DNA of 64,000 nt from Bryobacterales bacterium (GTDB taxonomy: Bacteria; Acidobacteriota; Terriglobia; Bryobacterales; UBA6623), in NCBI GenBank assembly GCA_022826925.1, contig JAJDTX010000027.1:22350-86349 (forward strand). Direction: 5' to 3'. Made by a program: the position numbers and the translations under genes. The stretch's first letter is position 1; each line of letters begins with the position of its first letter. The notes under the pieces are model-generated. The model worked only from the letters and a program-made list of their open reading frames with translations, did not search any database and was not told where the DNA came from. Of this stretch, positions 41,614 through 50,654 are shown one piece after another.

Positions 41614-43584
41614 CTAGCCTGCTTCCGGTTCGTCCCGGGGCGATCCCGAGGCGCCCGGACCCCAGCGGTAGTAAAGCTCGTCGCCGCTGATGGCCTTGAG
41701 GGCTCGCTTGAAGGGGTTGTTGGTTGCCCCGAAACGCGATTGCTGTTCGAATCTGTCCACAGTCCGCTGGAGCGGCCCGATGGCGGGCTGGAGCTCTTGG
41801 TTTGCGTCTGGCGGCTGCGAATCGAGAATGCAGCCGGCGCGGATCTGGGCATCGACGCTGGGATGATCCAACGCCTCGATCAGGATCGGCAGGCCCTTCT
41901 CGTAGCGTCCCAGGTCGAACAAGCCTTCGGCCGCGGTGAGGCGCACGCTGACTGATTCATCCTCCAAGGCCGCCTCCAGCGCCGGCGCGACGCCCGAAAC
42001 TGCTTCCGGTCCGCCGAATCGCCCGGCGACCGCCAAGCCCAGCGCCGCCCAGAAGCGGACTGCCGAGTCGGGATCCTGGGTTCGGGAGATCAATTCGGGA
42101 ATCGCCGTCCGTCCCTCCAGCTGCAAGTTGGCAGTGTCGAGAATCCGCTCGTAGTTCTCCAGCGACTGCCCTAGGTCCCACGGGGATGCGGCTCCTTTCT
42201 CGCGCTCGAGCATTTCCGTCTCGTCGAGAATGCCGAGGTCGCGCGTTTCCAGCATCCATTCGCCTAGCCGGCCGCGCATTCGCTGGAGAACTTCCGCGTA
42301 CTCGGGATCGCCGGCTACGTTTCTGACCATATGAGGATCGTCGGCCGAGTCGTAGAGCTCCTCGATCGGCTTGAACCGCATGGCGAGCATTTCCTGGGGG
42401 CCGGTGAGTTTTCCCTGACGCGCGAGCTCGACCCAGTGCCGCACCACCACTGCGTCAAACTCATAGTCCTCAAACGGCTTGAACGGAAGCTGCGGGTAGA
42501 AGTTCCGGTGGTAGCGATATCGTTGGTCGCGTACCGTGCGGACCATCTCAGACCGGGTGTCGAGCCGGTCACGCATGGCGAAGGCGTAGTCCCTGTACTC
42601 GACATCGCCGCTGCGCTTGGAAAAGAGCGGCCTGCCGTGCATGTGCGCGGGCGGATCGATCCCCGCCAAAGACAAAGCTGAAGGGCCCAGATCCATCAGC
42701 GTCACCAGCCCGCCGATCACCGAGCCCGGGTCTGCGGGCGCGAGGTGCTGGTACTTCTTCGGGAAGCGCGTGATCAGGGGAACGTGCAGGCCCTGTTCCC
42801 ACGCCGTGTGCTTGCCCCGCGGCATGCCCACGCCGTGATCGGACCACACGAACACAATCGTGTCCTCCCAAAGCCCGTCCTCCTTGAGCTGGTCAATCAG
42901 ATCGCCGGCCCGATAGTCGACCTGTGTCACCGCATCGTAGTAGCGCGCCCAAGCCCTGCGAAACTGCGGCACATCGGGGTGGTAGGGCGGAATGGGAGCC
43001 TCCGTCGGGTCGTGGAAATCCTCCGGCTTGAGCCGCGACAAGCGCGCCTCGACGATCTGGTCTTCCGGAATCTTCGTGATGCTCGAATGGCACTCTCCAA
43101 GATTGAACACGGCGAAGAATGGCTGGTCTTCCTCGCGTCGATTCCGCCAATGGGCTTCGCTGCTGCTCTCGTGCCAGTCGTCGCCTCCCATGTTGTAGTC
43201 CCTCTTGCTGTTGTTGGTCGTGTAATAGCCTGCCTCGCGGAGAACATTGGGGAGCATCTTCGAAAACGCCGGCGGTCTTGTGTTGCTGCGGTGATGCATG
43301 CTCCCCAGAGAGTTGGGATACATGCCTGTAATCACGCTCGAGCGTGACGGAGAGCAGACCGGGGATACCGAGTAGGCCTTTTCGTAGCGGATACCCTCCG
43401 CAGCCAAGCCGTCGAAGACCGGCGTGCGAGCGTATTCGTCTCCGTACGCACCCATCATCGGCGTGATGTCTTCGAGCGAGATCCACACGATATTCGGACG
43501 ATCGGCTGGGGACGATCCACATCCGGCCAGGATGAGCAAGAGCGAGGCCATCGCCCATAGGTGAGTTCGCATTGCAGGGTTCAT
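41614..43584 (-). CDS. Sulfatase lipoprotein with C-terminal HEAT-like repeats
   Basis: 656 residues from the ATG at 43584, preceded by GGAGA at a good distance. Lipobox LAGC22. Sulfatase core: VWISLEDITPMMGAYGD metal site, C77-S-P-S-R with SSVITGMYP, and FVWSDHG. Unlike its neighbours it has about 160 extra residues (500-640) with HEAT/PBS-type helical repeats (IPELISRTQDPDSAVRFWAA, VAPALEAALEDESVSVRLTA, GLPILIEALDHPSVDAQIRA). The repeats may dock a partner or hold the substrate. It is the middle gene of the three-sulfatase operon. Confidence 0.92.
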   Translation of the reverse strand: MNPAMRTHLWAMASLLLILAGCGSSPADRPNIVWISLEDITPMMGAYGDEYARTPVFDGLAAEGIRYEKAYSVSPVCSPSRSSVITGMYPNSLGSMHHRSNTRPPAFSKMLPNVLREAGYYTTNNSKRDYNMGGDDWHESSSEAHWRNRREEDQPFFAVFNLGECHSSITKIPEDQIVEARLSRLKPEDFHDPTEAPIPPYHPDVPQFRRAWARYYDAVTQVDYRAGDLIDQLKEDGLWEDTIVFVWSDHGVGMPRGKHTAWEQGLHVPLITRFPKKYQHLAPADPGSVIGGLVTLMDLGPSALSLAGIDPPAHMHGRPLFSKRSGDVEYRDYAFAMRDRLDTRSEMVRTVRDQRYRYHRNFYPQLPFKPFEDYEFDAVVVRHWVELARQGKLTGPQEMLAMRFKPIEELYDSADDPHMVRNVAGDPEYAEVLQRMRGRLGEWMLETRDLGILDETEMLEREKGAASPWDLGQSLENYERILDTANLQLEGRTAIPELISRTQDPDSAVRFWAALGLAVAGRFGGPEAVSGVAPALEAALEDESVSVRLTAAEGLFDLGRYEKGLPILIEALDHPSVDAQIRAGCILDSQPPDANQELQPAIGPLQRTVDRFEQQSRFGATNNPFKRALKAISGDELYYRWGPGASGSPRDEPEAG

Positions 43585-43626
43585 TTGCTTGTCTCCGGTC
43601 GACAGGCTAGGGCCGCCCACGATGGA

Positions 43627-45204
43627 TCATCGACTGCGTCCTTCCGCCTTGATCTTGTGCAGGAGTTGCCGCAGCCTCGCGGCGACCTCCGGATGCCGGG
43701 CATACACGTCGTTCTCTTCTCCGAGGTCTTCGCTCAAGTTGTACAGTTGCGGCGGCTCGCCGGGCTTGGCAACCCCGTCGCGATACCCGCCGCCGCCCTG
43801 GCCGTCAATCAACTTCCACGGGCCCTCGCGAATCGCAAGCATCCCGCTCACGCCGCCGCTCTGCATGACCCTTGGATGGAGTGGCGCACGGTCGGGCTTG
43901 CCTCCGAGCAGGGCGGGCAGCACGTTGAAACTGTCAGGTCCGGCCTCAGGCGCCAGATCTTGTCCCGCCAATGCGGCGAACGTGGCCAGCATATCGGTCA
44001 GGCTGATCGTTTCCCCCGAACGGGTGCCGGGCTTGATCTTACCCGGCCACCGAGCCAGGAAGGGAACCCTGTGACCGCCTTCCCAGATATCGCCCTTGCC
44101 GCCGCGGAGAACGGGCCCGTTGGCCAGGTGCTCGACTGCGGGCGCCGCAGGCGTTCCCGATCCGTCGCCGTAGCCGGCCCCCCGCTGGGCGTTGCTCGAA
44201 GCCGGGTCCGGCAGCCCGCCGTTGTCACTCGAGAAGATCACCAGTGTGTCTTCTGCCAGCCCCAGCCGCGCCAGCGCGCCAAGCACCTCCCCGACCGACC
44301 AGTCCAGCTCTTCGATGAAGTCGCCGTACACGCCGAATTGACTGGCTCCCTTGAACCGGGCGTGCGGGGTGAATGGTCGGTGAGGCTGGTGCGGGGCGTA
44401 GTAGAGGAAGAATGGCCGCTCCTGGCTCGCGAGCCTCTCCAAGACGGAAGTCGTTCTTGCAGTGAGCTCTGTTGCGAGTTCATTGTCTTTCCAGCGCGCG
44501 GCCTGCCCGCCCTGCATCTCCCCCAAGTAACGTGATTCCATCCGTCCGATCGGATCGTCCTGGTCCAGGCCAGCGACGCGATGATTCTCCACGAAAACGT
44601 ACGGCGGGTAGGAGTTGACAATAGGGATCCCGTAGAAGTAGTCGAAGCCGACCTCGAGCGGGCCGGGCTTCAGTTCCCCGTTCCAGTCGGGGCCGCCCTC
44701 TCTGCTCCGCCAGGAATTCGGCTCGCCTTGCCCCTCTCGGTTCTTGGCGTAACCGTCCTCGCGACCGAATCCCAGATGCCACTTCCCGATGTGGGCGGTG
44801 TAGTACCCGGCCGATCGCAGCACGGAAGCCAACGTCGGGCGGGTCTCGTCAATCAGCAGCGGCGCATCCGAGCTCAATGCGCTTCGCGTCAGCCACGTTC
44901 TCCAGCAGTAGCGTCCCGTCAGCAGGCCATATCGAGTGGGAGTGCATACCGAAGACGGGCTATGGGCGTCAGTGAAGAGCACGCCTTCGCTCGCCAGGCG
45001 ATCGATGTTCGGCGTCTGGATCGCCGTCGCGCCGTAGGAACTGAGATCCCCGTAACCGAGGTCATCGGCCAGGATGAAGACGATGTTGGGCGGGTCCGAT
45101 GCCTCCGGCACGTCCTGGCACGCGCACAACGCCCCTGCCAGCGCAGCGAGCAGCAGCGCTCCCAAGCGTCCGCGCGGGTTGCGCTGGTTGCTGCCTGACT
45201 TCAC
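43627..45204 (-). CDS. Sulfatase lipoprotein, CxPxR type (first of three in a row)
   Basis: 525 residues from a GTG at 45204; a TTG at 45234 would add ten. The GTG gives the better lipoprotein signal (basic start, LGALLLAALAGALCAC29). Motifs: IVFILADDLGYGD, C87-T-P-T-R with YGLLTGRY, IGKWHLG, VIFSSDNGG and GGKGDIWEGGHRVPF. This resembles arylsulfatase A and N-acetylgalactosamine-6-sulfatase relatives. It is 42 bases upstream of the HEAT-containing sulfatase. Three sulfatases in tandem imply stepwise desulfation of one complex glycan. Confidence 0.92.
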   Translation of the reverse strand: MKSGSNQRNPRGRLGALLLAALAGALCACQDVPEASDPPNIVFILADDLGYGDLSSYGATAIQTPNIDRLASEGVLFTDAHSPSSVCTPTRYGLLTGRYCWRTWLTRSALSSDAPLLIDETRPTLASVLRSAGYYTAHIGKWHLGFGREDGYAKNREGQGEPNSWRSREGGPDWNGELKPGPLEVGFDYFYGIPIVNSYPPYVFVENHRVAGLDQDDPIGRMESRYLGEMQGGQAARWKDNELATELTARTTSVLERLASQERPFFLYYAPHQPHRPFTPHARFKGASQFGVYGDFIEELDWSVGEVLGALARLGLAEDTLVIFSSDNGGLPDPASSNAQRGAGYGDGSGTPAAPAVEHLANGPVLRGGKGDIWEGGHRVPFLARWPGKIKPGTRSGETISLTDMLATFAALAGQDLAPEAGPDSFNVLPALLGGKPDRAPLHPRVMQSGGVSGMLAIREGPWKLIDGQGGGGYRDGVAKPGEPPQLYNLSEDLGEENDVYARHPEVAARLRQLLHKIKAEGRSR

Positions 45205-45252
45205 CGTTTTCGGTGCCCGCTGACCAAGATCCAAGTGACCGACGCGGCGCGC

Positions 45253-45760
45253 TCAGAAATCGTAGCGCAGAGCGACTTGAACCACGCGCGCTCCTCCGGC
45301 TCTCGTCGTTCTTCCGAACGCTGGAGATCTCATGTTGGAAATCGGATTCCCGAAATTCGGACGGTTCAACAGGTCGTAGAACTCACTGTGAAGCTCGACG
45401 GCGTGGCCTTCCATAGGCATTAGGAATCGCTTCTGTGTGCCCAGGGTGGTCACGATATCGCCGGGACCTGTGATGATGTTGCGTCCCGCGTTCCCGAGCT
45501 GGCCTGCCTTGCCAGGCCCCGCGTTGCGAGTGAACGCGTCTGTGTTGAAGCACCTTGACCGGGCCCGGCGGGGCAGGTTGGAAGCAGCTGGCCGCACCCG
45601 TGCGGATTTCGACTCGGACGAGAGTTTCTTCTTGGCCCAAGTCAAGCGGGTGGAGGTCGTTGGCGAGGCTGCGAACACGATCGATCCAGGCGGGCGTGTG
45701 GATTCCGCATCGCAGCAGGATGGCAAATGCGCTGCCCGCGCCAGTTTGTAAGAGGAGCGG
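45253..45760 (-). pseudogene. Oar-like TonB-dependent receptor, C-terminal remnant with frameshift
   Basis: The minus strand reads FNTDAFTRNAGPGKAGQLGN, then AGRNIITGPGDIVTTLGTQK, then ELHSEFYDLLNRPNFGNPIS and finally VVQVALRYDF before the stop at 45253. This is the unmistakable end of acidobacterial Oar/CarboxypepD-type TonB receptors. Just upstream in a different frame LLLQTGAGSAFAI matches the preceding barrel strand (usually GI..LQTG.PF..), so there is a frameshift near 45600-45700. The rest of the roughly 1000-residue receptor is gone. The divergent oxidoreductase gene begins right after. Confidence 0.75.
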
Positions 45761-45818
45761 ACGTCTCCGCCGCATCCCCGCGGGGGCACCAAATGCGGCA
45801 CAATATGCACACCCAACC

Positions 45819-47063
45819 ATGAAGCGGCGTCACTTTCTCAAAACCTCCTCGGCTGCGGGCCTGGCGCTTGCCACCACGCGGCGCACGGCATCAGCTCAGA
45901 GCGCGAACGATCGCATCCAGGTCGGCATCATCGGTCCCGGTGTCCGGGGCATGCAGCTGACCAGGCAATGCATCGAATACGGCAGCAAGTACAACGCGCG
46001 AGTCGGAGCGGTGTGCGACACCTGGACCAAGCACCTCCAGGCTGCGGCCAAGCTGGTGGCAGAGTCCTATGGAGCCGAGCCGAAGACCTATGGCCATTTC
46101 GAAGACATGCTTGCGAACGAGGAGATCGACGCGGTCATGATCGCCACTCCTGATCACACGCACGCCAAGATGATGAAATCTGCCTTGGAGGCCGGAAAGC
46201 ATGTCTACGTAGAGAAACCGATGGGGAACGTCCTCTCGGAGGTCAACGCAGCGATGGCGGCTGCCGAGCGTTCAGACCGGGTGATCCAAGTCGGCACCCA
46301 GCGCAGGAGCTTCCCTCGCTACCGTTCGGCTGCCGACTTCGTCAAGGAAGGCCGCATCGGGGACGTCGTCAAGGCTGACATCATCTGGAACATGTACAGC
46401 CCATACCGATGGGCAAAGTCGGAAGAAGACCTCGAGTCGGTCAGGGACAGCGATGTCGACTGGAAGGCCTTCCTAATGGGGAAGGCGGACCGCCCGTTCG
46501 ATCGAAAGATCTACCGCTCGTTCCGTCTGTTCCGTGAATTCTCGAGCGGGATCATCGACCAATGGATGTCCCACGGTATCGACGTGGTTCACATGCTGAC
46601 CGGCGAGCTTTATCCGGCCAGTCTCGTGGCGCACGGGGGCTTGTATCGCTATCACGACTACCGGGAGAATCCTGACACCGTCCAGGTGGCTCTCGAGTAC
46701 GGTCACGGTGCAAGGACTTTTCCCGCGAGCTTCTCCGTCTGCCTGAGCACGAAGGCCGGTAGGGCTACGCATGTGCTGGGGACACTGGGAACGCTCGAGG
46801 TGGAGGACACCTGGCGCCTATCCGGAGACGGCAGCGAACATCCGGACGCCCTCACCGAGGAGCTGGAGATTCCGGAGAAGCCGGGCTTGCACCACATGGC
46901 CAACTGGCTAGAAGCAATTCGAAAACGAGATCGCGACGCGGTCTACGCGCCGGTGGAGGCGGGGTACGGACATTCGATCGCAGGCATTATGGCGACGGAT
47001 TCGCTGTGGAGCGGGAGACGCAAGGTCTTCAATCCGGACACCAGGGAAATCAGTGACGGCTAG
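45819..47063 (+). CDS. Gfo/Idh/MocA family oxidoreductase, Tat-exported
   Basis: 414 residues from the ATG at 45819. Tat leader MKRRHFLKTSSAAGLALATT. Rossmann motif VGIIGPGVRGMQL at 34-46; the catalytic block GKHVYVEKPMGN is intact (E-K-P), unlike the copy at 1.2 kb. The C-terminal domain has WNMYSPYRWAKS, IDQWMSHGIDVVHMLTGELY and ATHVLGTLGTLEVEDTW. Exported Gfo/Idh enzymes of this type (for example glucose-fructose oxidoreductase, or glycosidase-like N-acetylgalactosaminidases) act on sugars with tightly bound NAD(P). Substrate unknown. Confidence 0.92.
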   Translation: MKRRHFLKTSSAAGLALATTRRTASAQSANDRIQVGIIGPGVRGMQLTRQCIEYGSKYNARVGAVCDTWTKHLQAAAKLVAESYGAEPKTYGHFEDMLANEEIDAVMIATPDHTHAKMMKSALEAGKHVYVEKPMGNVLSEVNAAMAAAERSDRVIQVGTQRRSFPRYRSAADFVKEGRIGDVVKADIIWNMYSPYRWAKSEEDLESVRDSDVDWKAFLMGKADRPFDRKIYRSFRLFREFSSGIIDQWMSHGIDVVHMLTGELYPASLVAHGGLYRYHDYRENPDTVQVALEYGHGARTFPASFSVCLSTKAGRATHVLGTLGTLEVEDTWRLSGDGSEHPDALTEELEIPEKPGLHHMANWLEAIRKRDRDAVYAPVEAGYGHSIAGIMATDSLWSGRRKVFNPDTREISDG

Positions 47064-47402
47064 CGGGCGCTAAAGCCGCCCCCGGCGGCACCCCATGTGA
47101 TACCGGGCCGTGCTTCGAACCGTCAGAATCTGTGCTCAAGGCTTCGCACTTCGGTACGTCCACAGAACTCGCCCTCGACCCCCATCGGCACAGTTCTCGC
47201 GAGTTCGGGTCTCGATACAGCGAAGGTCTGCTGAGTCCGCAGCGGAACCTAGACTCGTACGATCCGGACGACACGCCAGCGCGCTGGAACGGATCTAAGT
47301 CCTTTGGACTCCGTACCGAACCAGAACGCTGTCGAGAGTGACCTATGCTGAGCGTCTGCCTTCGAGCGTCTCGCCGGGGCGGATGGACCCTCGGCTGGCC
47401 GA
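47064..47402. other. Intergenic region, no feature recognised
   Basis: About 340 bases between two plus-strand genes. No gene, inverted repeat or promoter could be assigned by eye. Confidence 0.4.
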
Positions 47403-49145
47403 ATGCAGACAAGCCAAGAACACGACCCGAACCCTAGCGAGCGGAAGGAGCTGCGGTTGTGGCCAGGCGTGGCCGCAATCTCCGTGCAATGGCTGTGCTG
47501 GGTCGCTCTCCCGCTGGCCGTGCCGGGCTCCGTGACTGGAGTCATTGCCCTAATCGGCGGGCTGGCCGGAGGCTTGGCCGTCGCGGTGTGGTGGGCGTTC
47601 CTGAGCCGCGCGCCGCGTCCGGAGCGCTTGGGCTTCATCGCCTTGGCAGCTGTCGCGCTCTTTGTGGCATCGCGCCTCGTCGACGAGTCGATCGCGAGCG
47701 GAATGATGGGCATGCTGATGTTGCTCTATGCCGTCCCGGTCGCAAGCCTCGCAATGGTCGTGGCGGCCGTGGGCACACGACGACTGGCAGCCAGGTCTAG
47801 GCGAGCGGCGATGGCCGCGGCGATCCTGCTTTCCTGCGGAGTGTGGACGCTGCTTCGGAGCGACGGAATCACAGGGGCGGGCGCGGCGGAGTTGAGATGG
47901 CGGTGGGCCAAGACCGCCGAACAGCGGTTCTTGGAAGCGAAAGGCGACGAGCCGGACTCAAGCCTTGCCACTCAGCTAGCGACGTCGGCCAGGGGCGATT
48001 GGCCCGGATTCCGCGGACACGATCGCGACGGCGCCGTTCGGGGAGTCCGCATCAATACAGACTGGGACGCGTCGCCGCCTGAATTGCTTTGGCGCCGGCC
48101 GCTCGGTCCGGGCACTTCGTCGTTCGCGGTCGGCAACGGCCTCCTCTATACGCAAGAGCAGGTCGGCGACGACGAAGCCGTGACCTGCTATGCCCTTGAC
48201 ACCGGCGAGCTGGTGTGGATGCACCGCGACAAGGCGAGGTTCTGGGACTCGCATGTCGGTCCCGGTCCGCGCGCGACGCCCACCCTGAGCGAGGGCCGGG
48301 TGTACGCTCTTGGGGCTACTGGCATCTTGAACGCCCTCCACGCGGCGGACGGCACCGTGCTCTGGTCGCGCAACGCTGCAACCGACGCCGGCACGACCGT
48401 GCCGGACTGGGGATTCGCGGGCTCGCCGCTTGCAGTCGGTGACCTCGTCGTCGTCGCCGTTTCGGGCACACTGGCTGCCTACGACCGTGCCACCGGCGAG
48501 CCGCGCTGGTTCGGCCCGGCGGGATCTGGGGGTTACAGCTCGCCACACCCGCTGACAATTGACGGGGAAGCCCAAGTCCTGCTCTTGAGCAGTTCGGGCC
48601 TGACGAGCGTCGCTCCGCGAGACGGCAGGGTGCTATGGGAGCACTCGTGGCCCGGCGGCGACCGAATCGTGCAACCGGCTGCGGTGCGGGAGGGAGGCCT
48701 GCTGGTGCCGGATGGAAACGGCTTCAGTCTGCGCCACATTGCAGTGGCGCGCGGCGGCGGCAAATGGGGCGTCGCCGAGCGCTGGGAATCGACGCGGCTG
48801 AAACCCTACTTCAACGATTTCGTCGTGCATGAACGCCATGCTTTCGGGTTCGACGGCAGCATCCTCGCCTGCATCGACATCAAGGACGGCAGCCGGAAGT
48901 GGAAGGGCGGCCGGTACGGGCATGGCCAACTGCTGCTGCTGGCCGACCAGGACCTGCTGCTCGTCCTGTCGGAGCGCGGAGAGCTGGTGACCGTCGCTGC
49001 GACACCCGATCGGTTCGAGGAGGTCGCCCGGCACCCGGGGATTGAGGGCAAGACATGGAACCACCCAGCGCTGGCAGGGGACATCCTGCTGGCCCGCAAT
49101 AGCGAGGAAGCGGCGGCATTCCGACTCGCGCTCGAGGCGGAGTGA
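47403..49145 (+). CDS. Membrane-anchored PQQ-like beta-propeller protein
   Basis: 580 residues. Residues 20-150 contain about five hydrophobic helices (for example VIALIGGLAGGLAVAVWWAF and MGMLMLLYAVPVASLAMVVA). From about 195 onward there is an eight-bladed PQQ/BamB-type propeller, opening WPGFRGHDRDGAV and with blades such as LLYTQEQVG..AVTCYALDTGELVW, RVYALGATGILNALHAADG and LVVVAVSGTLAAYDRATGEP. Proteins of this build are common in Planctomycetota and Acidobacteriota and lack proven enzyme activity; PQQ binding is not assured. It may be a surface scaffold or a sensor. It stands alone. Confidence 0.88.
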   Translation: MQTSQEHDPNPSERKELRLWPGVAAISVQWLCWVALPLAVPGSVTGVIALIGGLAGGLAVAVWWAFLSRAPRPERLGFIALAAVALFVASRLVDESIASGMMGMLMLLYAVPVASLAMVVAAVGTRRLAARSRRAAMAAAILLSCGVWTLLRSDGITGAGAAELRWRWAKTAEQRFLEAKGDEPDSSLATQLATSARGDWPGFRGHDRDGAVRGVRINTDWDASPPELLWRRPLGPGTSSFAVGNGLLYTQEQVGDDEAVTCYALDTGELVWMHRDKARFWDSHVGPGPRATPTLSEGRVYALGATGILNALHAADGTVLWSRNAATDAGTTVPDWGFAGSPLAVGDLVVVAVSGTLAAYDRATGEPRWFGPAGSGGYSSPHPLTIDGEAQVLLLSSSGLTSVAPRDGRVLWEHSWPGGDRIVQPAAVREGGLLVPDGNGFSLRHIAVARGGGKWGVAERWESTRLKPYFNDFVVHERHAFGFDGSILACIDIKDGSRKWKGGRYGHGQLLLLADQDLLLVLSERGELVTVAATPDRFEEVARHPGIEGKTWNHPALAGDILLARNSEEAAAFRLALEAE

Positions 49146-49396
49146 CTGGCTATCCCCCGCGCAATACTCTTCAAGCGCGCTAATCGGCTGCACGCTCGCG
49201 AGGCCTTGGCGTAGATCGCGTCCTCACCCGGATGAGCGCATTCGAGAGGGAGTTCTCGTCGTCTACCGTTCATTCCGTCGGCCGCTCACCTACCCGACGA
49301 ACTCGCGCATCTTGCCCTGCAGGGCGTCCATCCCTTTTCCCACGGGTCGGGAAGGTTGCAGGCGGCCTTCACTCTTGGCCACATCCTCAAGCCCCG
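49146..49396. other. Intergenic region between convergent genes
   Basis: About 250 bases between the propeller gene and the HigA-like gene, which converge. No feature was recognised. Confidence 0.4.
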
Positions 49397-49726
49397 TCAG
49401 CTAGGGCTTGTCACCGGTACCTCGGTAGCACGCCTCGCATCGACGTGGAGCGTGACCCGCAGACTGCCGTCAAGGGCGGCGAGCATCTTCATCAACCGAT
49501 CGACCGTAAACCGCCCCAGATCGGCATTGCGAATGCGCGAGAAGTCTGCAGCGGCGAACCGGGTCAGCGCGGCGGCCTTTCTCACCGACAGCCCGCGATC
49601 ATCCAGTATGGCGATGATCCAGGCCGCGAGAATTGCCTTGGCCTGTTTCAGGTCTGCATGCGGGTCATTGAGGTCGCGAAACACATTGCCGCTTCCGTCG
49701 ATCAGCTCAAAGTCACTCTCGCTCAT
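49397..49726 (-). CDS. XRE-family antitoxin (HigA-like)
   Basis: 109 residues from the ATG at 49726; the frame is open to 49822 but that part is the shadow of a toxin remnant. The helix-turn-helix is clear: LDDRGLSVRKAAALTRFAAA, then DFSRIRNADLGRFTVDRLMK, with the conserved MLAAL that follows. The N-terminal segment (DPHADLKQAKAILAAWI) is typical of HigA proteins encoded after HigB/Gp49-type toxins. It should be DNA-binding and autoregulatory. The toxin gene that should overlap its start is decayed. Confidence 0.88.
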   Translation of the reverse strand: MSESDFELIDGSGNVFRDLNDPHADLKQAKAILAAWIIAILDDRGLSVRKAAALTRFAAADFSRIRNADLGRFTVDRLMKMLAALDGSLRVTLHVDARRATEVPVTSPS

Positions 49727-49815
49727 TTCAGCGATTCCCCTTTCAGGCGAGTCAAACGACCTCTGACCAAGTCGATCTCGGCCTTCGGGATCTTGATACC
49801 CGACTTCGATTTCTT
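49723..49815 (-). pseudogene. HigB/Gp49-type toxin remnant (C-terminal end)
   Basis: Immediately upstream of the HigA-like gene and overlapping its start (ATGA), a third frame reads KKSKSGIKIPKAEIDLVRGR then LTRLKGESLK and TGA. This matches the end of HigB/Gp49 toxins (FQKKS..GI.TPK.EIDLV..RL). The preceding codons are stop-stop (TGA TGC TGA) where F-Q should be, and nothing before about 49830 resembles the toxin. Only about 30 codons remain. Confidence 0.75.
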
Positions 49816-50343
49816 TCAGCATCAGACCGGGAAGACCCTCTCAACGGCTTTGCAATGTCCGCCTAGCCTCCCTCGGCAGCTATCGTCAGCGCCGTGTTTG
49901 TCCGGTCCCGTACGATCACAGGAAATGTCTCGCAGGCCTGTCGCGCCGCACGGATCGAGCCGACCGGCCTTGTGCCGTGGCTCAGGCCATACGTTGTCAT
50001 ATTCGACAACATCTGTCAAGCGGACAGTCCGTCGGAAACTTCTTGGACCCCGGGCACAGATCCGAAATGGCTCTTCACATCGAACTTGACCGCGCCAGGT
50101 TCTGAGTTGCTGTGATTGGCCCGGTGCGAAGGCAAATGCTCGCGACATTTCTCATGTATGGTCAGCCCAAGGGGGCCTGCGGCGGTCAGCCGGCAGAGCG
50201 GAAGGGCTGCTCAATGTAAAGGTCCCCCGGACAGCGGAGCCGAGATCAACGTCCATCGCATCAGGCATCGTTGCTGTTGATCGAGCCCCCGACTCGTCAC
50301 AGCAGATCGGGGGCCTCGTTCAAGGGTGGTTTCGAAACGATCG
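49816..50343. other. Intergenic region with a GC-rich hairpin
   Basis: About 530 bases with no gene. A perfect inverted repeat GCCCCCGA (50285-50292) / TCGGGGGC (50307-50314) with a 14-base loop lies downstream of the minus-strand hicB and may be its terminator, though there is no T-run. The rest is featureless to me. Confidence 0.4.
50285..50314 (-). terminator. Possible hairpin terminator of hicB
   Basis: Eight-pair GC-rich stem GCCCCCGA/TCGGGGGC with a 14-base loop, 30 bases past the hicB stop. The missing T-tract makes this tentative. Confidence 0.3.
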
Positions 50344-50565
50344 TCACCGGGCGAGCGGAACTACATCGACGACAGTCGCTGTACAGCGCGGCTCCGGCAC
50401 CGGCTCGTGGTGTTCGCGCAAGCTCTCGATGTGAAACCGGATGGCCTCGCGGATCTCGCGGGCCGCCTCTGCCTCGGAAGCGCCGGTGGCGACGCACCCT
50501 GGCAGGTCCGGAACGTGGGCGGCGTAGTTCCTCGGTGATTCTTCGATGATGATCGTGTAGCGCAT
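50344..50565 (-). CDS. hicB: HicB family antitoxin (short form)
   Basis: 73 residues from the ATG at 50565. The HicB fold is clear: MRYTIIIEESPRNYAAHVPD, LPGCVATGASEAEAAREIRE, then AIRFHIESLREHHEPVPEPR. It is the short type lacking a separate DNA-binding tail. It follows a hicA remnant by 8 bases. The antitoxin appears intact and orphaned. Confidence 0.9.
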   Translation of the reverse strand: MRYTIIIEESPRNYAAHVPDLPGCVATGASEAEAAREIREAIRFHIESLREHHEPVPEPRCTATVVDVVPLAR

Positions 50566-50573
50566 CGGTCTGG

Positions 50574-50645
50574 TCACTCCGCTTTCAGCCCGGCCTACTT
50601 CATGATGCTGGCCCAAGTGCCCCGCGTCAGGTCGTCGCCCAGCTT
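50574..50645 (-). pseudogene. hicA toxin remnant with in-frame stop
   Basis: Upstream of hicB the minus strand reads KLGDDLTRGTWASIMK-stop(TAG)-AGLKAE-stop. HicA C-terminal ends read 'DL..GTL.SI.[KR]QAGL', so the TAG replaces the usual CAG (glutamine). The N-terminal two-thirds of the toxin is missing; the nitrilase gene ends 10 bases upstream. Confidence 0.75.
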
Positions 50646-50654
50646 GCCGGCGAT

